Below are positions 23,547 to 32,230 of a DNA stretch of 35,220 nt, piece by piece. A program made the translations under genes and the position numbers. Source of the DNA: Pedobacter sp. (GTDB taxonomy: Bacteria > Bacteroidota > Bacteroidia > Sphingobacteriales > Sphingobacteriaceae); NCBI GenBank assembly GCA_014378705.1, contig JACMND010000118.1:1-35220 (forward strand), given 5' to 3'. The notes under the pieces are model-generated. The model was not told the origin of the DNA. It was given only the letters and a program-made list of their open reading frames with translations, and ran no database searches. Position 1 is the stretch's first letter. Every line of letters begins with the position of its first letter.

Positions 23547-25178
23547 TTACGAATTCATTGAAATTAAAAATTCCTCATTCGTTTTAGTCCCCTTCATTTG
23601 AGATTGTAAAAACTCCATTGATTCCTGCGAATTCATATCGGCCAGGTGATTTCTTAATATCCAGATACGTTGTAGCGTATCTTTATCAAGCAAAAGATCA
23701 TCCCTTCGTGTACTCGAAGCAGTAAGGTCTATTGCAGGAAAAATTCGTTTGTTTGATAATTTACGATCCAGTTGAAGTTCCATATTACCGGTTCCTTTAA
23801 ATTCCTCAAATATCACTTCGTCCATTTTAGACCCGGTTTCAGTCAACGCTGTAGCTAAAATGGTTAATGAGCCACCATCTTCAATGTTACGGGCCGCACC
23901 GAAAAAGCGTTTAGGTTTATGTAAAGCGTTGGCATCCACACCACCTGAAAGTATTTTTCCGGAAGCCGGGGCAACTGTATTGTATGCACGGGCCAACCTC
24001 GTGATTGAATCTAACAAGATTACCACATCATGCCCGCATTCAACCATACGTTTCGCTTTCTCCAGCACAATATTGGCAATTTTTACATGTCTTTCCGCAG
24101 GTTCATCAAAGGTGGATGAAACCACTTCTGCCCGAACACTGCGGGCCATGTCTGTAACTTCTTCCGGGCGCTCGTCTATAAGTAAAATAATCAGGTATAC
24201 CTCCGGGTGGTTTTTAGCAATGGCATTAGCTACATCTTTCAACAGCATAGTTTTGCCCGTTTTAGGTTGGGCAACAATTAAACCCCGCTGGCCTTTGCCA
24301 ATAGGAGTGAACAGATCAATTATCCGGGTAGAACTGTTTGTGTTATCTACAAACAGGTTTAGCTTTTCGGTGGGAAATAAGGGAGTTAAAAACTCAAACG
24401 GAACACGGTCGCGAACTTCGGCTGGAACCCGGCCGTTAATGGCTTCCACACGTACCAACGGAAAATATTTTTCACCTTCTTTTGGTGGTCTGATACTTCC
24501 TCTGACGGTATCTCCGGTTTTTAAACCAAAAAGTTTGATTTGAGATTGAGAAACGTAAATATCATCCGGAGACGAAAGATAATTGTAGTCTGATGAACGA
24601 AGAAAACCATAACCATCCGGCATAATCTCCAAAATACCTTCATTCACAATAACGTTATCAAAATCTAAATTTATCGCTGCTGCGGATGCTTCCTGATTTT
24701 GTCTGTTTTGATTCCGCCGGTCAAACTTCCTGTTTTCAGTGGGCTGATTTTGGGTGGTAAGTGGTTTTGGAGATTCTACTTCTGATTCAACTAAAGTTTT
24801 TGGTTCATTATCGTCGTTTTGAACTTCAGCTTCTGCTTCAGCTTCAACTTCAGTTTCTACTATTACTTCTTCTTCCTGGTCATAATCCGGCAGACGTGTA
24901 TTATGAACAGGGGCTTCTTTATGTTTTTTAGTTTCATTAAGGGGCTTTGCGGAACGCACACGCTTCCGGGATTTTTCTTCCACTAAAGCAGCTTGAGAAG
25001 GTGAATCATTTTTTAAGACAGGTTGCTCATTCTCTCCGGATTGAGCACCACTCTTTTCAATAATTTTATTTATTAAATCCTGCTTACGGAATGAATCGGC
25101 ATCGGCAATGCCATAATTTTGAGCCATCTCACGAAGCTCTGTTACGAGCTTTTCGTTCAATTTATTAATTTCCAACAT
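23547..25178 (-). CDS. rho: Transcription termination factor Rho with long disordered insert
   Basis: Hexameric RNA helicase that ends transcription at Rho-dependent sites. The 543-aa protein has an N-terminal SAP-like domain (about 1-42), then a low-complexity insert (about 45-170) rich in Glu/Ala ([10 protein letters not shown]), basic patches and Asn/Gln, then the cold-shock-like RNA-binding domain ([16 protein letters not shown]). The RecA-like core follows: Walker A AQPKTGKT (303-310), [13 protein letters not shown], Walker B VVILLD (385-390), and the Q/R-loop region [19 protein letters not shown]. Such inserts are known in Bacteroidota Rho and have been linked to phase separation in Bacteroides. 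The ATG at 25176-25178 starts at the SAP domain. A 234-bp leader region precedes it. Confidence 0.97.
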   Translation of the reverse strand: MLEINKLNEKLVTELREMAQNYGIADADSFRKQDLINKIIEKSGAQSGENEQPVLKNDSPSQAALVEEKSRKRVRSAKPLNETKKHKEAPVHNTRLPDYDQEEEVIVETEVEAEAEAEVQNDDNEPKTLVESEVESPKPLTTQNQPTENRKFDRRNQNRQNQEASAAAINLDFDNVIVNEGILEIMPDGYGFLRSSDYNYLSSPDDIYVSQSQIKLFGLKTGDTVRGSIRPPKEGEKYFPLVRVEAINGRVPAEVRDRVPFEFLTPLFPTEKLNLFVDNTNSSTRIIDLFTPIGKGQRGLIVAQPKTGKTMLLKDVANAIAKNHPEVYLIILLIDERPEEVTDMARSVRAEVVSSTFDEPAERHVKIANIVLEKAKRMVECGHDVVILLDSITRLARAYNTVAPASGKILSGGVDANALHKPKRFFGAARNIEDGGSLTILATALTETGSKMDEVIFEEFKGTGNMELQLDRKLSNKRIFPAIDLTASSTRRDDLLLDKDTLQRIWILRNHLADMNSQESMEFLQSQMKGTKTNEEFLISMNS

Positions 25179-25362
25179 TAAATTTTATGTTTTTAGGAGT
25201 TTTAAGTTCTAAATAATTATCCGGCAGGGTGCAAAAAACAAATATTCGGAATCAAATTAATCAAGAATTTTTTTGTGATTTCCTGTGAGCAGGATAAATA
25301 TGAGATAACAGCACAATTGTATACAATAAATTGAAATAAACAAAAACTTTTAATCTTTTTTT

Positions 25363-25394
25363 AAGCGAAACCTCAATCTTTGTTATTTTCGCTT
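25363..25394. promoter_or_regulatory. 8-bp inverted repeat upstream of pyrF
   Basis: AAGCGAAA (25363-25370) and TTTCGCTT (25387-25394) flank 16 bases, ending 19 bp before the pyrF ATG. No T-run follows on either strand, so it is not an intrinsic terminator. It could be an operator or leader hairpin. Confidence 0.35.
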
Positions 25395-25413
25395 GAAATA
25401 GTAGACTTTTCTA

Positions 25414-26241
25414 ATGACCCGAAATCAATTAATTACACAAATAAAGGCAAAAAAATCTTTTTTATGTATAGGTCTTGACTCAGACATAACGTTAATTCCG
25501 AAGTTTTTATTAGCGTATAAAGATCCAATTTTTGAATTCAATAAGCGCATAATTGATGCCACTTATGAACTTTGCGTGGCCTATAAACCCAATAGTGCGT
25601 TTTACGAAAGCAGGGGAATATTTGGCTGGCAAAGTTTAATTGATACCGGGAAATATATTCCTAAAGAATGTTTAAGCATTATTGATGCCAAAAGGGGTGA
25701 TATAGGCAATACCTCTTCTATGTATGCCAAAGCATTTTTTGATAAAAATTCTTCGGGGATGAACTTTGATGCCATCACTATTACACCTTATATGGGAATG
25801 GATTCTGTAAAACCATTTTTAGAGTTTAAGGATAAATGGGTAATTGTTTTAGCCCACACTTCCAATGAAGGTAGTAATGACTTTCAGCTTTTAAATACGG
25901 AAAATGGTTTCTTATATGAAGCGATTATTAAGAAAGTAAGTTCTTGGGCCACACCAGATCAATTAATGTTTGTAATTGGGGCAACCAAGCCAGAAACATT
26001 TAAAGCATTGCGTAAGTATGCCCCAGATCATTTTTTGCTCGTGCCGGGATTAGGAGCTCAAGGTGGAAATTTACAGGATGTTTGCCGTTTTGGGCTAAAC
26101 AAAGATTGTGGACTGCTAATAAATGCTTCGCGATCTATTCTATATGCATCAAATGATAAAGATTTTGCGGAACGTGCCCGCGAAGAAGCTTTAAAAATAC
26201 AAATGGAGATGGCTTCAGAACTCAATAAAATTAATTTTTAA
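25414..26241 (+). CDS. pyrF: Orotidine 5'-phosphate decarboxylase (subfamily 2)
   Basis: Converts OMP to UMP, the last step of de novo UMP synthesis. The 275-aa protein belongs to the longer subfamily 2. It shows FLCIGLDSD, VAYKPNSAFYE, the catalytic IIDAKRGDIGNTS (Lys93), TITPYMGMDSVKPF, and the phosphate-binding LLVPGLGAQGG and NASRSILYAS. The ATG at 25414 places LCIGLD near residue 17, as expected. Its stop overlaps the ATG of the next gene (TAATG), so a four-gene operon with EamA, DUF2851 and PspC-like genes is likely. Confidence 0.96.
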   Translation: MTRNQLITQIKAKKSFLCIGLDSDITLIPKFLLAYKDPIFEFNKRIIDATYELCVAYKPNSAFYESRGIFGWQSLIDTGKYIPKECLSIIDAKRGDIGNTSSMYAKAFFDKNSSGMNFDAITITPYMGMDSVKPFLEFKDKWVIVLAHTSNEGSNDFQLLNTENGFLYEAIIKKVSSWATPDQLMFVIGATKPETFKALRKYAPDHFLLVPGLGAQGGNLQDVCRFGLNKDCGLLINASRSILYASNDKDFAERAREEALKIQMEMASELNKINF

Positions 26242-27167
26242 TGCCTTTAAGTAATAAACTTAAACTTTACGCATCCCTTTTTAGTGTTGCTATTTTTTGG
26301 GGAACCACCTTCCTTGCCATACGCATAGGTGTAGAAACAGTGCCCCCTTTATTGGTTACCGGTTTAAGAAACGTGATGGCCGGAATACTCTTATTAATAT
26401 ATCTGTTTTACACCAAAAAATTGGAGAAGTTGGATTGGCCCAGATTAAAAAGAAATATGGTTATTGCCGTTTTAATGATTGTTTTAGGAAATGGATTAAC
26501 CACTTTTGCCGAAAAATACATAACAAGCGGTTTAGCTGCATTAATCTCTACTCTTTCTCCTTTAACCGTATTGGTAATAAACCTGTCTTCCGGCAAAGAA
26601 AAGCCTTCATTTAAAATTACCGCGGGGATAGTACTGGGTATAGTTGGTATGTATCTTATTTATAGAAATAATATTGCCGATCTGTTTAACCCGGAATATA
26701 GAATTGGAATAGGAGCCATGCTAATTGCGGTTTTAATGTGGGCAGTCGGAACTGTTTATACAAAACGCAGTACCGCTCATCGTGAAAACATAATCGTTAA
26801 CTTGTGCATTCAAATGCTTTTTGCAGGGATTTTATTGGTGATACTGCAGATATCAACAGGTTCGGTAGAAGCATGGAATAACTGGAGCCAGCGAAGTGTA
26901 ATGGCAGTGATTTACCTGGCCATCTTTGGTTCCGTAATCGGCTACGCCTCCTATACGTATGCTTTATCTCAATTGCCATCAACCCGTGTTTCCATAATTA
27001 CATATTTCAATGTGGTTGTTGCTTTATTTTTGGGATGGTTAATTTTAGATGAAAAAATTACGATGCGCATAATCGTTGCAGCCATGTTCATTATAGGTGG
27101 AGTGGTGGTGGCCAATCTCCGGAAACGGGACAAAGAATTAGTTCCGGTACCAGAAGTTGTTGAATAA
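26241..27167 (+). CDS. EamA/DMT-family transporter
   Basis: A 308-aa protein with about ten TM helices in two EamA repeats. It begins LYASLFSVAIFWGTTFLAIR (first EamA motif), followed by VTGLRNVMAGI, and the second half has AIFGSVIGYASYTYALSQL and STRVSIITYFNVVVALFLGW. The charged C-terminus (RKRDKELVPVPEVVE) is cytosolic. The substrate is unknown; the family includes metabolite exporters. It is not closely similar by eye to the other EamA protein in the window (9749-10675). It starts on the last base of the pyrF stop codon, so expression is coupled to pyrF. Confidence 0.9.
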   Translation: MPLSNKLKLYASLFSVAIFWGTTFLAIRIGVETVPPLLVTGLRNVMAGILLLIYLFYTKKLEKLDWPRLKRNMVIAVLMIVLGNGLTTFAEKYITSGLAALISTLSPLTVLVINLSSGKEKPSFKITAGIVLGIVGMYLIYRNNIADLFNPEYRIGIGAMLIAVLMWAVGTVYTKRSTAHRENIIVNLCIQMLFAGILLVILQISTGSVEAWNNWSQRSVMAVIYLAIFGSVIGYASYTYALSQLPSTRVSIITYFNVVVALFLGWLILDEKITMRIIVAAMFIIGGVVVANLRKRDKELVPVPEVVE

Positions 27168-27195
27168 TTATCATTAATATTTATTAATTTAATTC

Positions 27196-28476
27196 ATGCA
27201 TTTTGGCGAAGATTTTCTTCATTATATATGGAAGTATAGATTATTTAATCAGAAAAACCTGCATACAATTAATGGCCAACATGTAGAAATACTCCAAACA
27301 GGTATTCATAATTTAAACGCCGGACCGGATTTTGAAAATTCAAGGATCCGCATTGAAGAGACAGTATGGGCAGGGAATATTGAGATACATATTCGATCAT
27401 CTGATTGGTTTAAGCATAACCATCAAAAAGACCCGGCATACAATAGTGTTGTACTGCATGTAGTTTACATTAATGATAAAGAAATAACCCGCCAAAACGG
27501 AACTACGGTTCCCCAAATCTGTATTTCGCATTTAATTCCAGATAATATTTTGAACAATTATGAAAACTTAATAACAGGTTTAAATTGGATTCCGTGTGAA
27601 AACCAGATTCAGAAAGTAGATGATTTTATTGTTAAAAGCTGGCTATCAAGAATTTTAATTGAAAGACTGGAAGCAAAATCACTAATCTTTCAAGAGCTAT
27701 TACTTGAATTTAAAGGGAGTTGGGATGATAGTTTTTATGTGATGTTAGCCAGAAATTTTGGGTTTAAAACAAATGCTTTGCCGTTTGAACTTCTTGCCCG
27801 GTCGCTTCCACAGCAAATTCTATCAAAACATAAAAACAATGCGCTGCAAATTGAGGCACTAATTTTTGGACAGGCAGGATTTTTAGAGCAAAGACAAACA
27901 GAAGATTATCCCTTACTTCTTAAAAAGGAATATCAGTTTCTTAAAGCTAAATATGGATTAAAACCTGTAGAATATTATACCTGGAAATACATGCGTTTAA
28001 GACCAGCCAATTTCCCTGGAATCCGGCTAGCTCAATTTGCCGCACTAATCTTAAAATCCAATCACCTATTCTCGAAAATAATTGAAGTTAAAAACGTGAA
28101 TTTGATAAAAAATATGTTTTTAAGTCTTTCAATTAATGTTTATTGGGAAACTCATTACCGTTTTAATTTTAAATCTGAAAAATCTGACAAACAAATAGGA
28201 GATCAATCAATTAACAATATATTGATAAATACGGTAGCTGTTTCATTATTTGCATACGGACAACAAACAGGTCAGCAAAAATATACTGATAGGGCTATTG
28301 AGTTATTGGAAAATATACCGACAGAAAATAATAAGATTGTTAATAAATTTATAGAAATAGGTTTAAAACCAGATAAATCGAATTTTTCTCAAGGTTTATT
28401 ACAATTGAAAAATTCATATTGCGATTTAAAAAAATGCTTATTTTGCGGTATCGGAATTAATTTACTTAAAGGATAA
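27196..28476 (+). CDS. DUF2851 family protein
   Basis: A 426-aa cytosolic protein that I recognise as DUF2851, a family I know chiefly from Bacteroidota and without a known function. The conserved N-terminus is FLHYIWKYRLFNQ, then TGIHNLNAGPDFENSRIRI, WAGNIEIHIRSSDWFKHNHQ and AYNSVVLHVVY (up to about residue 91). Acidic and His residues (D45, E63, H65, D70, H74, H76, D79) cluster as in a nuclease or metal site. The C-terminus has C409-x4-C414-x2-C417 (CDLKKCLFCGIG). It starts 28 bases after the EamA gene and ends four bases before the PspC-like gene. Confidence 0.88.
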   Translation: MHFGEDFLHYIWKYRLFNQKNLHTINGQHVEILQTGIHNLNAGPDFENSRIRIEETVWAGNIEIHIRSSDWFKHNHQKDPAYNSVVLHVVYINDKEITRQNGTTVPQICISHLIPDNILNNYENLITGLNWIPCENQIQKVDDFIVKSWLSRILIERLEAKSLIFQELLLEFKGSWDDSFYVMLARNFGFKTNALPFELLARSLPQQILSKHKNNALQIEALIFGQAGFLEQRQTEDYPLLLKKEYQFLKAKYGLKPVEYYTWKYMRLRPANFPGIRLAQFAALILKSNHLFSKIIEVKNVNLIKNMFLSLSINVYWETHYRFNFKSEKSDKQIGDQSINNILINTVAVSLFAYGQQTGQQKYTDRAIELLENIPTENNKIVNKFIEIGLKPDKSNFSQGLLQLKNSYCDLKKCLFCGIGINLLKG

Positions 28477-28480
28477 CACT

Positions 28481-28696
28481 ATGTTTCAGCAGGTACTTAC
28501 ATTTTTTGAAAAAAAATCTTTCGGGGTATGTGCTTATTTGGGCGGGCGATTTAACATTTCTATTTCAAAAATCAGGCTATTTTTTATTTACTCATCCTTT
28601 TTAGCTGTTGGTTTTCCTATTATTTTTTATCTGATGGCTGCATTTGTTTTAGACATCAGAAGCTATATTAAACGCATAAGGGTATTTGATTTTTAG
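28481..28696 (+). CDS. PspC-domain membrane protein
   Basis: A 71-aa protein with FGVCAYLGGRFNISISKIRLFFIYSSF (split here as FGVCAYLGGRFN and ISKIRLFFIYSSF), the PspC domain pattern in which a G-L/F segment precedes an R-LFFIY hydrophobic helix. A TM runs from about 32 to 58. In enterobacteria PspC regulates the phage-shock response at the membrane; small single-domain versions like this are common in Bacteroidota and their role is not established. It is last in the pyrF operon, and its stop lies two bases from the convergent ankyrin gene's stop. Confidence 0.8.
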   Translation: MFQQVLTFFEKKSFGVCAYLGGRFNISISKIRLFFIYSSFLAVGFPIIFYLMAAFVLDIRSYIKRIRVFDF

Positions 28697-28698
28697 TA

Positions 28699-29349
28699 TT
28701 ATTCTGATAAGATTTTTGATATATCCTTAAAACCTTTTTCAAAGGCAAGATCTGCAGGTGTTTTTCCACCTTCCATTTTCGCGTTCACTTCTGCACCAGA
28801 TTCCAGCAATACGACAATCAATTCAATATTGCCGTTCTGAGCTGCCGAATGCAAAGGTGTTACACCAGACATTTGTGCTATGTTAACATGAGCACCGGCT
28901 TCAAGTAACATCTTGGCGATCATAGTTTGGTTTGTGGCTACAGCGGAATGCAGAGGATAAACATTATAACCATTGTTTGATGGAAGATTGGGGTCTGCGG
29001 TTTTTAAAAGCAGATATCTGGTTATATCCTCATTGCCAAAATACGCAGCCAAGCCTAAAGGCGTAAATCCATCATCAGAATACTCATTTACAATATCCGG
29101 ATTTAAATAAACAAAGTGTGCAACAGCGTCAAATTTCCCTACCGCAGAAGCTTCAAAAATATCAATGTCAGGTAAATGTTTTAACAATAGAGTTGAAATT
29201 TCTGGCTTCTTATAATAACAGGAAAGCATGAGCGCCGAAACATTTGAACTGGTTTTTTTTTGAGCAAGCAAGGGATCAGCTTGCAAGAGATTATTTAAAG
29301 CAGTTAAGTTGCCGGTTTCTATGTACTCTTCAAGTAATTCTACACTCAT
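28699..29349 (-). CDS. Ankyrin repeat protein
   Basis: A 216-aa soluble protein made of about six ankyrin repeats. Typical consensus pieces are DDGFTPLGLAAYFGNEDITRY, SGVTPLHSAAQNGNIELIVV and GGKTPADLAFEKGFKDISKIL (given in part). It has no signal peptide. It probably serves as a protein-binding scaffold; the partner is unknown. Its leader is unusual: a 10-bp perfect inverted repeat ends 5 nt before the ATG, and a strong terminator hairpin lies about 45-85 bp upstream in the same orientation. This suggests either control of the gene by attenuation or an upstream small RNA. Confidence 0.9.
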   Translation of the reverse strand: MSVELLEEYIETGNLTALNNLLQADPLLAQKKTSSNVSALMLSCYYKKPEISTLLLKHLPDIDIFEASAVGKFDAVAHFVYLNPDIVNEYSDDGFTPLGLAAYFGNEDITRYLLLKTADPNLPSNNGYNVYPLHSAVATNQTMIAKMLLEAGAHVNIAQMSGVTPLHSAAQNGNIELIVVLLESGAEVNAKMEGGKTPADLAFEKGFKDISKILSE

Positions 29350-29354
29350 AACTT

Positions 29355-29386
29355 TAATTGATCTCAGTAAAATTAAAGATCAATTA
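29355..29386 (-). promoter_or_regulatory. 10-bp perfect inverted repeat next to the ankyrin start
   Basis: TAATTGATCT (29355-29364) and AGATCAATTA (29377-29386) are exact inverted arms with a 12-nt loop. In the mRNA the hairpin would end 5 nt before the ATG and cover the ribosome-binding region. As DNA it could also be a repressor operator. Confidence 0.55.
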
Positions 29387-29391
29387 TAACT

Positions 29392-29435
29392 AAAAAAAAC
29401 AAAAAAATCCCACTCCGTATAACACGAAGTGGGAT
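29392..29435 (-). terminator. Strong minus-strand intrinsic terminator with no gene upstream
   Basis: Arms 29407-29418 and 29424-29435 form a 12-bp stem with a 5-nt loop. On the minus strand one position is a G-U pair, so the stem is uninterrupted only in that direction, and it is followed by T6-G-T8. The nearest minus-strand gene (ankyrin) lies downstream, not upstream, and ftsK upstream is on the other strand. It therefore ends either a small RNA or an attenuated ankyrin leader. Confidence 0.75.
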
Positions 29436-29453
29436 AACCTAAAACAACTCACT

Positions 29454-29461
29454 CAAACCTA
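29454..29461 (-). promoter_or_regulatory. Candidate -7 element upstream of the orphan terminator
   Basis: Minus-strand TAGGTTTG fits TAnnTTTG exactly and would start a transcript near 29447, giving only about 50 nt before the terminator T-run. No TTG -33 element is obvious, so this is tentative. Confidence 0.3.
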
Positions 29462-29609
29462 AAACCTAATCTTTAATATTTATAAATGATGCACTTGGTC
29501 ATTTTTAAACTCTTTTTATACATCTTAGAGCAATTACACATACAAAGGTTTAATCAAACATCAAAATGATTATGCATGATCCGGCTAACCTCTATACTGA
29601 AGATAAAAC

Positions 29610-29617
29610 TATATTTG
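29610..29617 (+). promoter_or_regulatory. Candidate -7 element of the ftsK promoter
   Basis: TATATTTG matches TAnnTTTG fully, 22 bp before the ftsK ATG. A -33 TTG is not evident at the expected distance. Confidence 0.4.
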
Positions 29618-29639
29618 TAGCTACTAATTTTCTATTCGA

Positions 29640-32171
29640 ATGCCCTTAAAAGGAAATCAATTTAAAAGCGCTAATGCATTCCGTGAAGAGCCAAAAACAA
29701 AATTGGCGGCCAAAGAACGTGTTCGAAAAGAAAAAATGGATATTTTACCAAAGTTTTCTTTAACTGATGGCCGTCTTGTTAAAGTAATCGGATTGTTCTT
29801 TCTTATCCTTTCGCTTTATTTTCTGATTTCTTTTTGTTCATATCTATTTACATGGCAGGAAGATCAAAGCTATGTAATGGATTCAAATGGGGGATGGCAA
29901 AACTTGTGGAAAACCCCAACCGAGTTAGCAGATATGGGATTTAAACAGCCGGTAGTTGAAAATTGGCTTGGAAAATTCGGTGCTTTATTATCTCATCAGT
30001 TTATATATGAATGGTTTGGCGTGGCTTCATTTATATTAATAGGTGTATTTTTTATAATTGGTTACCGTTTGCTTTTTAAGATTAAAATTGCATCCATCGG
30101 TAAAACACTGGCTTATTCTTTTTTCCTTATTATTTTTATTTCTGTTGGAGCCGGATTTTTTCATGGTTTTATTTCTGATGTACCGCATTTTTTAGAAGGT
30201 GAATTTGGTTACTGGTCTAATCGGTTATTAGTTGCCCAGATTGGAAATGCCGGAATAGCCGGTCTTATTGCATTTACCGGATTATCTGCTTTAATTATAG
30301 CTTATAATATTGATTTTAGGATATCAAGGCCCAATAATGAAACAATTAATGTTGAACCAGGTGCTATTAATCAAATTGAACTGGAAGATGAAAACCGTTT
30401 TGAACCTGTTGAATTTAATGTAAATAGATCTGTAAACCAGTCATCCACCAGAAACAAACAAGAACTTATTGTTCAGCGGGATAATAACAGTTATGAAACG
30501 GAAGAGGAACATAAATCAATAACAATTCTCCCATCTCGTGAAGTTTTGCTTGAAACAACTGCTTTTGATACGGATGATTTTAAAGAAAATTCAGAACTGG
30601 TAATTGAAAGATCTGACGATGAAAAAAAGGCATCAGACCTTGTTGAGCAATTTGGCTTATATGACCCAACATTAGACCTCTCCAGCTATAAATACCCTAC
30701 TCTGGATCTGTTAGAAAATCACGGATCAAACAGGATTTCAGTGAACTCTGAAGAGCTTGAAGCGAACAAGAACAAGATTGTAGAAACCTTAAATCATTAT
30801 AATATTGAGATTGACAAAATAAAAGCTACCATTGGCCCAACGGTAACGTTATATGAAATCATTCCCGCTCCTGGTGTTAGAATTTCGAAAATAAAAAACC
30901 TTGAAGACGATATTGCGCTTAGTTTAGCAGCACTTGGAATCAGAATTATAGCACCAATGCCGGGTAAAGGAACCATTGGAATTGAAGTGCCAAATCAGCA
31001 TCCTGAAATGGTTTCCATGCGGTCTGTTCTAGCAACCGAAAAGTTTCAAAATAATACCATGGATCTTCCGATAGCACTTGGTAAAACCATTTCAAACGAG
31101 GTTTATATTGCCGATCTGGCAAAAATGCCTCATTTACTGGTAGCTGGTGCAACAGGGCAGGGAAAATCAGTTGGTATCAATGCAATCTTAATTTCTTTGC
31201 TTTACAAAAAACACCCCTCACAATTAAAGTTTGTGTTGGTTGATCCAAAAAAGGTTGAACTTACTCTGTTCAGAAAAATAGAACGACATTTTCTCGCCAA
31301 ACTACCCGGAGAAGAGGATGCGATTATTACAGACACAAAAAAGGTAATTACCACTTTAAACTCGTTGTGCATTGAAATGGATCAGCGATATGATTTGCTC
31401 AAAAACGGGCAAGTACGCAATCTCAAAGAGTATAATGCAAAGTTCGTAAGCCGCAAGCTTAATCCCAATGATGGACACCGTTTCCTGCCTTTTATTGTGT
31501 TAATTATAGATGAGTTTGCTGATTTAATGATGACAGCAGGGAAAGAAATAGAAACACCAATTTCCCGTATTGCGCAGTTGGCCCGTGCGGTTGGTATTCA
31601 TTTGGTAATAGCTACACAGCGTCCTTCTGTAAATATTATAACTGGAACTATAAAAGCTAATTTTCCGGCACGTCTCGCGTTTCGGGTCCTCTCCAAGATT
31701 GATTCCAGGACCATACTTGATTCAGGCGGTGCAGATCAGTTAATTGGCCGTGGCGACATGCTTCTATCTACCGGGAGTGAACTTATCCGGGTTCAATGTG
31801 CTTTTGTTGACACTCCAGAAGTTGAAAAAATTTCTGAGTTTATCGGTTCTCAGCGTGGATATGCCTCAGCATGGATGTTACCTGAATATATAGATGAAAA
31901 TGGCAGCTCGTCTAATAAGGATTTTGACGCTGATGACCGGGATCCGTTATTTGAAGATGCGGCCAGATTAATTGTCATGCACCAGCAAGGCTCCACTTCT
32001 CTTATCCAGCGAAAGCTAAAACTGGGTTATAACCGTGCCGGAAGAATTATTGATCAATTGGAATCAGCAGGCATTGTTGGCCCTTTTGAAGGAAGTAAAG
32101 CCAGAGAGGTTTTGTTTCCGGATGAATATTCTCTAGAGCAGTTTATTGATACACTCAGCAAAAAAAGTTGA
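29640..32171 (+). CDS. ftsK: DNA translocase FtsK
   Basis: Septum-anchored DNA pump that clears chromosomes during division and activates dimer resolution. The 843-aa protein has an N-terminal membrane domain with four TMs (about 46-70, 127-147, 156-176, 203-222), an acidic variable linker (about 230-340), and the FtsK/SpoIIIE motor. The motor has Walker A GATGQGKS (about 503-510), FVLVDPKKVELTLF, Walker B VLIIDEFADLMM and IATQRPSVNIITG. The C-terminal gamma winged helix includes TSLIQRKLKLGYNRAGRI, which binds KOPS-type sequences. The ATG at 29640 gives a basic N-terminus before the first TM. lolA follows, as in E. coli. Confidence 0.97.
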   Translation: MPLKGNQFKSANAFREEPKTKLAAKERVRKEKMDILPKFSLTDGRLVKVIGLFFLILSLYFLISFCSYLFTWQEDQSYVMDSNGGWQNLWKTPTELADMGFKQPVVENWLGKFGALLSHQFIYEWFGVASFILIGVFFIIGYRLLFKIKIASIGKTLAYSFFLIIFISVGAGFFHGFISDVPHFLEGEFGYWSNRLLVAQIGNAGIAGLIAFTGLSALIIAYNIDFRISRPNNETINVEPGAINQIELEDENRFEPVEFNVNRSVNQSSTRNKQELIVQRDNNSYETEEEHKSITILPSREVLLETTAFDTDDFKENSELVIERSDDEKKASDLVEQFGLYDPTLDLSSYKYPTLDLLENHGSNRISVNSEELEANKNKIVETLNHYNIEIDKIKATIGPTVTLYEIIPAPGVRISKIKNLEDDIALSLAALGIRIIAPMPGKGTIGIEVPNQHPEMVSMRSVLATEKFQNNTMDLPIALGKTISNEVYIADLAKMPHLLVAGATGQGKSVGINAILISLLYKKHPSQLKFVLVDPKKVELTLFRKIERHFLAKLPGEEDAIITDTKKVITTLNSLCIEMDQRYDLLKNGQVRNLKEYNAKFVSRKLNPNDGHRFLPFIVLIIDEFADLMMTAGKEIETPISRIAQLARAVGIHLVIATQRPSVNIITGTIKANFPARLAFRVLSKIDSRTILDSGGADQLIGRGDMLLSTGSELIRVQCAFVDTPEVEKISEFIGSQRGYASAWMLPEYIDENGSSSNKDFDADDRDPLFEDAARLIVMHQQGSTSLIQRKLKLGYNRAGRIIDQLESAGIVGPFEGSKAREVLFPDEYSLEQFIDTLSKKS

Positions 32172-32230
32172 TATCGTACTGATTAAACCATTTATGCCAG
32201 GAACACTCTAAATAAGCATACACCAAAAAT

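Noticed and set aside
23860-24543. 227-codon open frame on the plus strand
   Set aside because: It is antisense to the conserved core of rho; the composition (Ser/Arg/Pro-rich) reflects the complement of rho codons.
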